Assembly (NCBI RefSeq): GCF_028694605.1
Contig: NZ_JAQVKP010000015.1
Span: 1 to 54,200, forward strand
Direction of reading: 5' to 3'
DNA length: 54,200 nt
Source: Sulfurimonas sp.
GTDB lineage: Bacteria; Campylobacterota; Campylobacteria; Campylobacterales; Sulfurimonadaceae
Shown: positions 8,697 to 16,908 of the stretch, in pieces
Layout: each line of letters opens with the position of its first letter
Numbering within the stretch: position 1 is the stretch's first letter
Program-made: the position numbers and the translations under genes
The notes under the pieces: generated by a model
What the model saw: only the letters and a program-made list of their open reading frames with translations
Told to the model about the DNA's origin: nothing
The model's database searches: none

Positions 8697-10841
8697 ATGC
8701 AAAAAGATGTTTTGGTTAGCACCATACTGCACAACGGTGTAAAACCCTTAAAAAAAAGTGATTTGGTAAGCGATGCACTCTGCTGCATGGATAAAAACTC
8801 TATAAGTTCGGTTGTTATAACAGATGAAAACAACTCTCCTATCGGTATCTTTACGGAGAGAGACACACTTAAAATAGTATCCAGTGCTATAGACTGTAAC
8901 ACACAACTCTCAGAGGTAATGACAAAAAACGTTTTTTGTATAGATGCTGGTACATACATTCATGATGCTTATATTTTGATGGAACAACATGAATATAGAC
9001 ATATTGTCGTTGTCAACAAGAAAAATGAGTATATGGGCGTGATAACAGAGGGTGATTTTTTAAGACATATGGGATTTGAAGATGCCGCAAATGTCAAGTT
9101 GGTAAAAGACAATATGAACAAGTCCATATTGACGATAACGCCCAAGACTTCACTTGTCAAAGCCGCTCAGCTTATGACACAAAAAAAATGTGATTATGCG
9201 GTAGTTATGAGCGGCACAAAACCTCAAAGCGTGATACATGAAAGGGATATTACAAAATTTTTATCAAACCATAGTAACATCCATGAGGCGAGCATAGAGG
9301 AAGTGAACCATCACCGCATGTATGTTATAAAAAAAGATGCTTCGCTCAAAGAAGCTTCCGAGATGATGAGTCAGCATGGAGTTCATCAGCTTGTTGTCGT
9401 AGATGCTGCCGATGTTTTGGTCGGGCTAATCTCCAGACATGATCTGCTAAAAGCGATGCACAGAAGCTATTTTGACTATCTTTATAAAACCATTGAGGCA
9501 AAAGTGCAGAGAGAAAAAGAGTTGCTGCTGCATAAAGAGGAGCTTGAGAAGCTTGCAAATTATGATCAGCTTACCAAACTGCCAAATAGGCTCTTTTTTT
9601 TAACGTATCTCAAAAAGTCGGTAGCAAGAATGATTCGAAACAAGCAAAAAGTGGCAGTTGTGCTTTTTGGTTTGGATAGATTTAAAGATATCAATGACAG
9701 CTATGGGCATAACATCGGCGATGAGGTGTTGTACATTATAACCCAGAGGCTTTTAAAGAGAGTAAGAGAGGGAGATTTTCTCTCAAGGCTTGGCGGTGAC
9801 GAGTTTGCTTTGATTCTTGAAAACATAGACTCCGCCAATGATGTCTCAATGGTACTTAGGGAGATGTTATCGGCTATTTCGGCAGTTGCGGAGCTGTCAA
9901 ACGGGGTTGAGCTGCACATAGAAGCGAGTGCGGGAGTAACAATAGCGCCAAACGATTCTACGGATGTAAGGGAATTGCTACAGTATGCCGACAGTGCGCT
10001 AAATGATGCAAAAAAGAGCCATAAAGGGTATTTTTCCTACTATACAAACGAAATGACCCAAAAAGCACAGGAGAAGGTCACTTTTGAAAATGCTCTGCAT
10101 AACAGCATCAAAAACGGTGAGTTGGAACTCTACTATCAGCCGCAAGTTTATATACAAACAGGAAAAATCATCTCAGCTGAGGCGCTGATACGATGGAATC
10201 ATCCCGAGAAAGGTCTGGTAAGCCCAAATGTTTTTATCCCCATAGCCGAAGAGAGCGGTCTTATAAACAGTATCGGGGAGTGGGTTATTCATGAGGCATG
10301 CAGACAGGGAAAAATATGGGAAGATGCGGGCTATAACCTTACCATCGCCGTTAATGTTTCAGCCAGCCAGATAAAATACCAAAATATACCCAAGATAGTT
10401 CAGCAAGCGATTCAGGAGAGCGGATACAGTGCCAGCAAGCTTGAGATAGAGCTTACGGAGAGCTCTTTGATGCAAAGAGAGGAAAATGTTGTGGAGATGC
10501 TTCACCTTTTGCGTGCAAAAGAGATACGCCTTGCGATAGATGACTTTGGGACAGGGTACTCCTCTTTGAGCTATCTCAAGCGATTTCCCATAGATGTACT
10601 CAAGATAGACAAGAGCTTTATAGACGAGCTGCCACACGACCAAGATGATGCCGCTATCACCGTAGCCGTGATAGAGATGAGCAAAGCCCTTGGCTATCAG
10701 GTTCTTGCCGAGGGTGTGGAAAACGAAGAACAACTGGCTTTTTTAAAACAAAAAGGCTGCACGATGTATCAGGGGTATATCAAAAGCAAACCGCTTCCTG
10801 CACAAGAGTTTGAAGCATTGTTGAGGGCATGTTTGGTGTAG
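8697..10841 (+). CDS. CBS-GGDEF-EAL cyclic-di-GMP turnover protein
   Basis: A 714-residue soluble protein. Residues 1-255 hold four CBS motifs (two Bateman pairs), which usually bind adenine nucleotides. A GGDEF domain follows (about 285-450) with an intact GGDEF active site (366-370) and an RxxD inhibitory site (R357-D360). An EAL domain ends the protein (460-714) with EALIRW (495-500) and DDFGTGYSS (614-622). Both catalytic domains look competent, so the protein could make or destroy cyclic-di-GMP depending on nucleotide state sensed by the CBS pairs. There is no membrane segment. Its last 13 nt overlap the Na/Pi cotransporter gene, suggesting coupling of the two. Confidence 0.92.
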   Translation: MQKDVLVSTILHNGVKPLKKSDLVSDALCCMDKNSISSVVITDENNSPIGIFTERDTLKIVSSAIDCNTQLSEVMTKNVFCIDAGTYIHDAYILMEQHEYRHIVVVNKKNEYMGVITEGDFLRHMGFEDAANVKLVKDNMNKSILTITPKTSLVKAAQLMTQKKCDYAVVMSGTKPQSVIHERDITKFLSNHSNIHEASIEEVNHHRMYVIKKDASLKEASEMMSQHGVHQLVVVDAADVLVGLISRHDLLKAMHRSYFDYLYKTIEAKVQREKELLLHKEELEKLANYDQLTKLPNRLFFLTYLKKSVARMIRNKQKVAVVLFGLDRFKDINDSYGHNIGDEVLYIITQRLLKRVREGDFLSRLGGDEFALILENIDSANDVSMVLREMLSAISAVAELSNGVELHIEASAGVTIAPNDSTDVRELLQYADSALNDAKKSHKGYFSYYTNEMTQKAQEKVTFENALHNSIKNGELELYYQPQVYIQTGKIISAEALIRWNHPEKGLVSPNVFIPIAEESGLINSIGEWVIHEACRQGKIWEDAGYNLTIAVNVSASQIKYQNIPKIVQQAIQESGYSASKLEIELTESSLMQREENVVEMLHLLRAKEIRLAIDDFGTGYSSLSYLKRFPIDVLKIDKSFIDELPHDQDDAAITVAVIEMSKALGYQVLAEGVENEEQLAFLKQKGCTMYQGYIKSKPLPAQEFEALLRACLV

Positions 10842-12601
10842 ATATGATGCTACGAAAATACTATTTCCAATTTTTTTTACTCTCTCTTGCTTTTGTGCTT
10901 TTTTATGGAGAGGATTATAGAATTATTATTGCGGGGATAGCCATTTTTTTGGTGGGGATGCTCTTTATGGAAGAGGGCTTCAAACTCTTTAGCGGCGGGG
11001 TGCTTGAGAGGGCTTTGCAAGTAAGTACCGATACCCTCTTAAAAGCTATCGGTACTGGTTTTGCGGCAACTGCGATTATGCAGAGTTCCTCTTTGGTTTC
11101 TGTTATCGTCATCTCGTTTTTAAGTGCGGAGCTTATCACTCTTAGCGGTGCCGTTGGTGTTATATTTGGCTCAAACATAGGAACAACGGCAACCGCATGG
11201 ATAGTTTCTGCTTTTGGTGTCAAGATAGATATCGCAACCTTCGCAATGCCTATGATAATTTTTGGTGTGGTTTTAAAATTTGCACAGGACAAAAGCTACC
11301 TTGGGTTTGGAAAGATTCTTCTTGGGCTTGGATTTGTCTTTTTGGGTATTGACTATATGAAAGACGGCTTTGAGGTTTTGCAGCAAACGTTTGATATGTC
11401 AAAGTTTGCAGTAGAGGGATATCTCGGTGCCTTGGTTTATATCTCGCTTGGGATTGTAGCTACTGTTATCATGCAATCAAGCAGCGCAACTATGGCGATA
11501 ATCATTACAGCACTTGCAACAAACCAAATCGTTTATATAAACGCTCTTGAACTTGCAATCGGAGCAAATGTCGGTACAACAATAACAGCTGTTTTAGGCT
11601 CAATATCTTCAAACTCCAATGGAAAAAGAGTTGCTCTGGCGCACTTTATCTTCAACGTTACAACAGCTACGGTAGCGGTTGTTTTGCTCTACCCATTGAG
11701 TGATTTAACTGTATTTTTAGCTTCCAAAATAGGCATAGCAGACAGTGACTATGCGATGAAACTTGCTCTTTTTCATACTATTTTTAATATTATGGGTGTC
11801 CTTCTTGTCGCACCTTTTACGCAAAAACTTGTCAAATACCTTGAAACTCTTTTCATAGAGGTAAACATCTATGCACTCAAACCGCTCTATCTCGATAAAG
11901 TTGTTATCAATGTCCCCGATGCGGCGATTGAGGCGATAAAAAAGGAGACGATACGTCTTTATGAGAGTGCGATTGAGGCGATTGCGCACTCTATCTCATT
12001 GCACAGACACATGTTTATCAAAAGCCCCGATATCGCAAATGTTGTCAAAAACTCTGAGATAAGCATCAATGCGGATATAGATGAGTTTTATGCGAACAAG
12101 ATAAAATCTCTCTACAGCGATATCATCCACTATGCAACGCTCTCGCAGGAAAATATGAATCAAGAGAGCCAAAATCGTGTTTATGAGCTAAAACTCGCCT
12201 CTCGGGACATTGTTGAGGCAATAAAAAATATGAGAGATTTGCAAAAAAATATCTTTTACTACTCAAAATCAAAAAATATTTACGTCAAAGATGAGTACAA
12301 CACCATTCGTATCTATATCGCCAAAACGATTGATGCCATAGAGAAGCTTAAAGAGCATGCGGATGATTTGGATGTCCTCTTTGCAATCGAACTTCTAAAA
12401 GAGAGTACAAAGGCACTTGAGAGCATCAAAAACAGCCGTATTGATACGCTTATAAGAGAAAGCAAGGTGGACGCAAAAATGGCAACATCGCTTATAAATG
12501 ATAGCGCATTTGCTTATGACGTAACACAAAAGCTAGTACACGCCGCAACAATTTTATGGATAAAAGATAAGGATATCAGAACTTTAGGGGGAGAAAAATG
12601 A
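10829..12601 (+). CDS. Na/Pi cotransporter family protein with PhoU-like tail
   Basis: A 590-residue membrane protein of the NptA/YjbB family. Residues about 15-340 contain two inverted membrane repeats, each with the conserved QSSS (85-88 and 216-219) and G(S/A)N(I/V)GTT motifs. Residues 345-590 form a cytoplasmic helical PhoU-like domain. Such proteins move phosphate with sodium, often outward in bacteria. The ATG at 10829 overlaps the upstream gene by 13 nt; ATGs at 10844 and 10847 are alternatives. The stop overlaps the next small gene in an ATGA junction. The upstream c-di-GMP gene and this transporter appear to be one operon. Confidence 0.88.
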   Translation: MFGVDMMLRKYYFQFFLLSLAFVLFYGEDYRIIIAGIAIFLVGMLFMEEGFKLFSGGVLERALQVSTDTLLKAIGTGFAATAIMQSSSLVSVIVISFLSAELITLSGAVGVIFGSNIGTTATAWIVSAFGVKIDIATFAMPMIIFGVVLKFAQDKSYLGFGKILLGLGFVFLGIDYMKDGFEVLQQTFDMSKFAVEGYLGALVYISLGIVATVIMQSSSATMAIIITALATNQIVYINALELAIGANVGTTITAVLGSISSNSNGKRVALAHFIFNVTTATVAVVLLYPLSDLTVFLASKIGIADSDYAMKLALFHTIFNIMGVLLVAPFTQKLVKYLETLFIEVNIYALKPLYLDKVVINVPDAAIEAIKKETIRLYESAIEAIAHSISLHRHMFIKSPDIANVVKNSEISINADIDEFYANKIKSLYSDIIHYATLSQENMNQESQNRVYELKLASRDIVEAIKNMRDLQKNIFYYSKSKNIYVKDEYNTIRIYIAKTIDAIEKLKEHADDLDVLFAIELLKESTKALESIKNSRIDTLIRESKVDAKMATSLINDSAFAYDVTQKLVHAATILWIKDKDIRTLGGEK

Positions 12602-12801
12602 AGATAAGTAAAGTTTTAGAGGGAATAGAGAAGCTCTTTTTTAGCGTCAATGATGACAAAAAACAAGAAAAGCTCAAAGAGAAGCTTTTAGATAAGATAG
12701 AAGAGACAAAAAAAGAGCTAAAAGATGCCTCTTCGGCAGAAGAACAAGAAAATCTCAAAGACAAGCTTTATATCCTAAAAAAACTGCTGGATCGGGTTTA
12801 A
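12598..12801 (+). CDS. small coiled-coil protein, 67 aa
   Basis: I do not recognise a family. The product is 67 residues, very rich in Lys, Glu and Leu, with heptad-like spacing over residues 15-65. It is likely a single helical coiled coil with no signal or membrane segment. The start overlaps the Na/Pi cotransporter stop by 4 nt (ATGA), so it is translated with that gene, and it has the local codon use. It ends 4 nt inside the convergent cheR gene. It could be a partner or assembly factor of the transporter's PhoU-like domain, but this rests on position only. Confidence 0.7.
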   Translation: MKISKVLEGIEKLFFSVNDDKKQEKLKEKLLDKIEETKKELKDASSAEEQENLKDKLYILKKLLDRV

Positions 12802-13577
12802 AAAAGATCCGCATGTCCAAAAAATATCTCTTGCTTTGGATTTGTACGTAAACTCTCCAAAATCTCTCTGGCTTTTAGTTTTGTTTCTTTATCAAAGTAG
12901 ATGAGCATGTTGCGGCTGAGTATAAAATCAAACTTTCCGATGCCCTTAAATGCCGAGTCGAAAAGATTGAAGACTTTGAGTGAGACTTGCGATTTTATGC
13001 TCTCATGAAGTATGTAAACGCTGTCTTCTTGCCTAAAATAGCGTTGTAAAATAGTCTGGGATAGGTTTTTGATGTTGCGCTCTTTGTAGCGTGCCTCTTT
13101 TGCTTTGTCGATGGCATCTTGGTTTATATCTATCCCTAGTATATGAAATCTGCTCGGCGCAACGCCAGCCTCTAGGAGCGCTATGGCTACGCTGTAAGGC
13201 TCTTCTCCGGTCGCACACGGAGCGCATAAAATCTCTGCTCTCTCCCCAGAATTTTTCACAAGCGTTACAATTTCCTCTATCTGCCTAAATTCACGGTAAA
13301 AAAATGTTTCATTTGTTGTAAGTGCATCTATAAGCTCTTGTCTGAGCGTTTTGTCAAATGAGACTTTCTCTAAAAGTTTGCCAAATGAGCAGATATTTCT
13401 TTGTCTGCAAAATGTGATGAGTTTGTTTTTGAGGATGCTTGTATGTTTGTCAAAAGTAACGCCCGTTTCATTTTTGAAGTAGTTTGCAACCAAAAAAACA
13501 TCATTATACTCTTCAACGCAATGCTCTTCTGTGCGGCTTGCATACGGCTCTTTTTTTTTGAAAAAATCGAAAAACAT
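12798..13577 (-). CDS. cheR: chemotaxis protein methyltransferase CheR
   Basis: CheR uses SAM to methylate glutamates on chemoreceptors and so sets adaptation. The 259-residue protein has the N-terminal helical domain, the NETFFYRE segment typical of CheR, the SAM-binding CAPCATGEEPYS motif and a late ILSRNMLIYFD segment. I place the start at the ATG whose A is also the last base of the cheB stop (TGATG); a TTG nine bases earlier is less likely. A run of nine A on the coding strand encodes Lys7-Lys9. It ends in a 4-nt tail-to-tail overlap with the small coiled-coil gene. Only cheB is beside it. Confidence 0.92.
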   Translation of the reverse strand: MFFDFFKKKEPYASRTEEHCVEEYNDVFLVANYFKNETGVTFDKHTSILKNKLITFCRQRNICSFGKLLEKVSFDKTLRQELIDALTTNETFFYREFRQIEEIVTLVKNSGERAEILCAPCATGEEPYSVAIALLEAGVAPSRFHILGIDINQDAIDKAKEARYKERNIKNLSQTILQRYFRQEDSVYILHESIKSQVSLKVFNLFDSAFKGIGKFDFILSRNMLIYFDKETKLKAREILESLRTNPKQEIFFGHADLF

Positions 13578-14146
13578 CAGTTGCAAAACTCTGCTATTTT
13601 ATTTTTTATCTCATCTGTGCTTAAAACTTCTATGCCATCTACCTCTTGCCTTGCTCTTGCAGGCATGCCGTCAACGATGGCACTTTGGGCTGTTTGCGTG
13701 AGCATTCTTGCTCCATGAAGTGCCAGCTCTTTGCACCCTTGCACCCCGTCATCGCCTATGCCAGTGAGTATAACGCCGAGTATCTGAAATCTTTTGGCGT
13801 AAGGAGAAAATGCGCTAAAGACGGAGTTGATATCGGGGTTGAAATGGTTCTCTTTTGGCGGCGATAGGTAAAAAACAAGCCCCTCTCTCTCCTCAAGAAG
13901 CCTCACAACCCCTTGCGCAACATAGATGTATCCGGTCTCAAACACCATTTTGTCTTCTATGATGCGAACGCTGTTTTTGCTATGTTGACTTAAGCGCTTG
14001 GCAAAACTTCCAAGAAAATCACTAGCCATATGTTGCGCAATGATGATAGAAGTATATCTTAGAAGCACAAGTGCTTTGATGATGCTCTCTATCTGCCCCG
14101 GGCCGCCTGTCGAAGCTCCGATAAGAACAACTCTTCCAATTTCCAT
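13577..14146 (-). CDS. cheB: receptor methylesterase CheB without receiver domain
   Basis: CheB removes methyl groups from receptor glutamates and deamidates glutamines. This 189-residue form is the catalytic domain alone: Ser12 in GASTGG, His39 in AQHM and Asp133 in TGIGDDG form the triad. The usual N-terminal receiver domain (about 130 residues) is absent, as is known for Campylobacter CheB, so it cannot be activated directly by CheA phosphorylation. It is translationally coupled to cheR through a TGATG junction. The start lies 77 nt from the divergent luxS. Confidence 0.93.
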   Translation of the reverse strand: MEIGRVVLIGASTGGPGQIESIIKALVLLRYTSIIIAQHMASDFLGSFAKRLSQHSKNSVRIIEDKMVFETGYIYVAQGVVRLLEEREGLVFYLSPPKENHFNPDINSVFSAFSPYAKRFQILGVILTGIGDDGVQGCKELALHGARMLTQTAQSAIVDGMPARARQEVDGIEVLSTDEIKNKIAEFCN

Positions 14147-14196
14147 TTGCCACCACTGATTTTTTTGGTTATTGTAGTCTATTTTTCTAAAAACGA

Positions 14197-14202
14197 TACA
14201 AT
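14197..14202 (+). promoter_or_regulatory. probable -10 element of luxS
   Basis: TACAAT stands 21 nt before the luxS ATG in the 77-nt cheB-luxS divergent spacer, with a T-rich stretch upstream instead of a clear -35, as in many campylobacterial sigma-70 promoters. An AAGGAA ribosome site (14213-14218) follows. The assignment is by pattern only. Confidence 0.5.
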
Positions 14203-14223
14203 AGCTTCAAAAAAGGAAATTTT

Positions 14224-14727
14224 ATGCCGTTACTAGATAGTTTCAAAGTTGACCACACAAAAATGCCTGCTCCTGCCGTGCGCCGTGCAAAAGGGATGAA
14301 AACGCCAAAGGGCGATGACATCACAGTTTTTGATTTGCGCTTTGTTGCGCCAAATAAGGAGATTTTGTCTTCTGAGGGTATCCACACTTTAGAGCATCTT
14401 TTTGCGGGTTTTATGCGAGACCATCTCAATTCCAGTGATGTAGAAATTATCGATATTTCGCCGATGGGGTGCCGTACAGGTTTTTATATGAGCCTCATCG
14501 GTACGCCTGATGAGCAGAGAGTGGCTGATGCGTGGAGTGCTTCTATGCAAGATATATTAAAAGTAAAAGAGCAAAAAGATATCCCGGAACTCAACGTTTA
14601 CCAGTGCGGCACTTGTGCGATGCACTCGCTGGAAGATGCCAAAGCAATAGCCGCAAAAGTGCTTGAGAGAGGCATCGGCGTAATGGACAATGATGCGCTG
14701 GCTCTTGATGAAACAAAGATAGGATAA
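14224..14727 (+). CDS. luxS: S-ribosylhomocysteine lyase LuxS
   Basis: LuxS splits S-ribosylhomocysteine into homocysteine and DPD, the precursor of autoinducer-2, in the activated methyl cycle. The 167-residue protein has the metal motif HTLEH (His54, Glu57, His58), the catalytic Cys83 in MGCRTGFY and the third metal ligand Cys128 in QCGTCAMHS. The start follows AAGGAA by 5 nt. Two unknown genes follow at 4 nt spacing and then by overlap, so they are probably cotranscribed. No AI-2 receptor or lsr-type uptake gene is in the window, so the role may be purely metabolic. Confidence 0.96.
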   Translation: MPLLDSFKVDHTKMPAPAVRRAKGMKTPKGDDITVFDLRFVAPNKEILSSEGIHTLEHLFAGFMRDHLNSSDVEIIDISPMGCRTGFYMSLIGTPDEQRVADAWSASMQDILKVKEQKDIPELNVYQCGTCAMHSLEDAKAIAAKVLERGIGVMDNDALALDETKIG

Positions 14728-14731
14728 GCCC

Positions 14732-15034
14732 ATGTATATCTTGGTACCGATGGACGACAACGACCTAGAAGAGGCACATATCACAGCCATAAACGAAGCA
14801 ACGGTATGGGTGCAGCTGCTAGTAGAAGAGGGAAGAGTCGTAGAGACAAATACAAACCAAGACAAAGATGCATTTGAGAACCAAAGCCAGATTTTAGTCG
14901 TAAAAGACGACAACGAATATGTCTGGCCATTTATAGAATTGGGCATGATGGTGTTGGTGGCGCATATCCAAAGAAGCGTTGATGATATAGTCGAGGCATA
15001 TCTTTTTAGAGAACTCAATGAGCTTAGATACTAA
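14732..15034 (+). CDS. hypothetical protein, 100 aa, downstream of luxS
   Basis: I do not recognise this with confidence. The protein is acidic and soluble, opening with MYILVPMDDND and ending with a likely helix (SVDDIVEAYLFRELNEL). The opening strand followed by a His (EEAHIT) and the glycine-bearing GMMVLVAHI strand recall the small NifX/NifB-C dinitrogenase-cofactor fold, but the likeness is weak. It begins 4 nt after luxS and overlaps the next gene by 17 nt, so the three form an operon. No signal peptide or membrane segment is seen. Confidence 0.7.
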   Translation: MYILVPMDDNDLEEAHITAINEATVWVQLLVEEGRVVETNTNQDKDAFENQSQILVVKDDNEYVWPFIELGMMVLVAHIQRSVDDIVEAYLFRELNELRY

Positions 15035-15518
15035 ACTCTCCCAATTTCGGGAGCTTTTTAATCCTTTGCCGGGCAACCGCTACCTTGAAGCAACAACCAC
15101 CCCTGATGCTATCACTGAGCTTTTTGGCGAGATGATGCATCAAGTCGGCGGCGAGCTTCATCTAGCCCTTTATGGCACTCCAAACGAGGAAGAATTGGCA
15201 GGCATCAACGCAAAAGTAGAGCGTGGATTGGGTTTTGCCTCCCCGTTCCGTGCCGCCCCAAGAGACCATGACACAGTTTTGCTCAAAGATATATTTGCCG
15301 CACATCAAAACAAACCAATGATACTAAAACTCTCATACACAACTCTGGCAAACACCGCAAATATCATTATCATGGAGAAAAAAGGGATGATTGACACACT
15401 CGAAGTAATGCAGATGCTAGAAGAACATGAGTTCCGCTCCCCAAACACCATAGAAATAGTAGAAGGCTACGACCTTATCGTAGCAAAAAAGATGCACATG
15501 TGGGGTAATGGACTATAA
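15018..15518 (+). CDS. hypothetical protein, 166 aa, luxS operon
   Basis: I do not recognise this family. The 166-residue protein is soluble, with no Cys motif, signal peptide or membrane segment. It has mixed alpha/beta character, including the hydrophobic stretch NTANIIIMEKKGMIDTLEVM and a C-terminal EGYDLIVAKKMHMW. The 17-nt overlap with the preceding 100-residue gene indicates coupled translation and probably a shared function. It is followed by 99 nt of spacer and the brnT promoter. The position after luxS could mean a role near the activated methyl cycle, but nothing in the protein itself supports that. Confidence 0.68.
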   Translation: MSLDTKLSQFRELFNPLPGNRYLEATTTPDAITELFGEMMHQVGGELHLALYGTPNEEELAGINAKVERGLGFASPFRAAPRDHDTVLLKDIFAAHQNKPMILKLSYTTLANTANIIIMEKKGMIDTLEVMQMLEEHEFRSPNTIEIVEGYDLIVAKKMHMWGNGL

Positions 15519-15582
15519 CTGTTTTTTGATAGCTCTAAAACCCAAGAAACTAGCAAATGGAATGTAAATGAAACACGGACAC

Positions 15583-15611
15583 TTGACATATAATGATATA
15601 ACCATTATACT
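15583..15611 (+). promoter_or_regulatory. brnTA promoter with overlapping operator
   Basis: A consensus sigma-70 promoter: TTGACA (15583-15588), 17-nt spacer, TATACT (15606-15611). A perfect 7-bp inverted repeat, TATAATG (15589-15595) and CATTATA (15603-15609) with a 7-nt spacer, fills the gap between the two boxes and runs into the -10. This is where a BrnA dimer would block RNA polymerase. The expected start point coincides with the brnT ATG (15618), so the mRNA may be leaderless. Confidence 0.75.
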
Positions 15612-15617
15612 AACATT

Positions 15618-15911
15618 ATGAATTCATTAAAATTTGAATGGGATTTGGCAAAAGCGTCATCGAATATCAAAAAGCATGGCATTTCGTTTGTCGAAGCCAA
15701 AACGGTTTTTGATGATGACTTTGCAAGGTTGATACCCGATCCTGACCATTCAGAGGATGAGGAGCGGTTTATCCTGCTTGGGATGAGCTATATCCTCAAA
15801 ATTTTAACAGTTGTTCATTGCTATAGAGACGAAGATGGAGTTGTACGGATTATCTCCGCTAGAGCTTCAACCAAAAATGAGGAACGACAATACAAGGAGT
15901 TTTTACCATGA
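15618..15911 (+). CDS. brnT: BrnT-family toxin
   Basis: BrnT is a RelE-fold ribonuclease toxin neutralised by BrnA. The 97-residue protein has the family hallmarks: opening FEWDLAKASSNIKKHGISF, then an acidic FDDDFA segment, a short ILTVVHCYRD strand and RIISARASTKNEER near the end, where the conserved Arg-rich ISAR motif lies. The toxin is first in the operon, as is usual for brnTA, and its stop overlaps brnA by 4 nt (ATGA). Transcription appears to begin at or next to the ATG, from the promoter at 15583-15611. Confidence 0.9.
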   Translation: MNSLKFEWDLAKASSNIKKHGISFVEAKTVFDDDFARLIPDPDHSEDEERFILLGMSYILKILTVVHCYRDEDGVVRIISARASTKNEERQYKEFLP

Positions 15912-16120
15912 GAGAAGAATACGACTTTTCAAAATCCATCCAAAACCCTTATGCTAAAAAGGTTAAAAAGCAAATTTCACTCAATGTAGATGTAGATACA
16001 ATCGACTATTTCAAAGAGCTAGCAGCCAAAATGGGGCTACCGTATCAAACTCTCATAAACTCTTTTTTGACTGATTGCGCAAAACGACATATTGAGCCGG
16101 AATTGAAGTGGACGAGTTGA
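15908..16120 (+). CDS. brnA: BrnA-family antitoxin
   Basis: BrnA binds BrnT and represses the operon as a ribbon-helix-helix dimer. The 70-residue protein has a short N-terminal toxin-binding part, the KKQISLNVDVDTIDYFKELA strand-helix and a second helix (LPYQTLINSFLTDCAKR), the expected fold. It likely binds the TATAATG/CATTATA palindrome inside its own promoter. Its last 13 nt overlap the GTG start of mnmD, an unusual link between a toxin-antitoxin pair and a tRNA modification gene. Confidence 0.88.
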   Translation: MREEYDFSKSIQNPYAKKVKKQISLNVDVDTIDYFKELAAKMGLPYQTLINSFLTDCAKRHIEPELKWTS

Positions 16121-16878
16121 TTATAGATATGTTTAACGATGCGCTACACCTTATGATAAAAAGTGCCGACGGGAGCTATACGGCTTATTCAAAAGAGTAC
16201 GATGAGCATTACCACTCTACTAAAGACGGTGCGCTTTTTGAGTCGCTCAAAAAACATGTAGAGCCTGCTTTTGCGGTGAAAAACAGCTCAAAAGAACTGG
16301 CTGTTTTAGATATCTGTTTTGGGCTGGGATTCAATACGTTAGCACTTCTTTACCACCGGCAAAAAAACGCTCCCGACGTGAAGCTGCGTATCTTTTCGCC
16401 TGAGCTTGACGGCTCTTTGGTGGCGGGGCTTTTGGATTTTAGCTACCCAAAGGAGTTTGAAGAGTTTTTGCCCGTCATCGCCGCACTTGTTGCAAACGGG
16501 GTTTATGAGGATGCCACTACTTACATTGAGCTTTTTTTGGGGGATGCAAGGGCGTATGTGAAAAATTTTGCGCCAAAAACCTTTGATATAGTTTTTCAAG
16601 ATGCTTTTTCGCCCGCATCCAACCCTGTTTTATGGACGAGGGAGTATTTTGCGGATATAAAAAATATCATAAAAGATGATGGAGTTCTCACGACATACTC
16701 TATCGCACTGCCCACAAGACTGGCTCTTTATGAGAACGGATTCGGGCTTTTTGTTAACAGCGGAGATGGGTTTCGTGATGCAACTATCGCCTCGCCAAGC
16801 CCGCTTGACGGATTTGAGAGAGTGGATATGGAGCATAAGATAAAGTGCAATCCTCTTGTTTGTTCGCTTAGGGATTAG
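16108..16878 (+). CDS. mnmD: tRNA 5-aminomethyl-2-thiouridine methyltransferase (MnmD/MnmC2 type)
   Basis: This SAM enzyme makes the last methyl transfer (nm5 to mnm5) at wobble uridine 34 of tRNA. The 256-residue protein is the methyltransferase domain only, without the FAD oxidase domain of E. coli MnmC. It has the EHYHS segment, the SAM loop DICFGLGFNT and the signature FQDAFSPASNPVLWT. The GTG start at 16108 overlaps brnA by 13 nt; an ATG at 16129 would avoid the overlap and costs only seven residues. A MITE-like repeat begins 30 nt after the stop. Confidence 0.88.
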   Translation: MDELIIDMFNDALHLMIKSADGSYTAYSKEYDEHYHSTKDGALFESLKKHVEPAFAVKNSSKELAVLDICFGLGFNTLALLYHRQKNAPDVKLRIFSPELDGSLVAGLLDFSYPKEFEEFLPVIAALVANGVYEDATTYIELFLGDARAYVKNFAPKTFDIVFQDAFSPASNPVLWTREYFADIKNIIKDDGVLTTYSIALPTRLALYENGFGLFVNSGDGFRDATIASPSPLDGFERVDMEHKIKCNPLVCSLRD

Positions 16879-16908
16879 GTTCGGTATTAAATTGTCCAGT
16901 AGTTTCAA

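Noticed and set aside
13577..14146. CheB as a truncated pseudogene because the receiver domain is missing
   Set aside because: The catalytic triad and start are intact, it is coupled to cheR, and receiver-less CheB is the normal form in Campylobacter.
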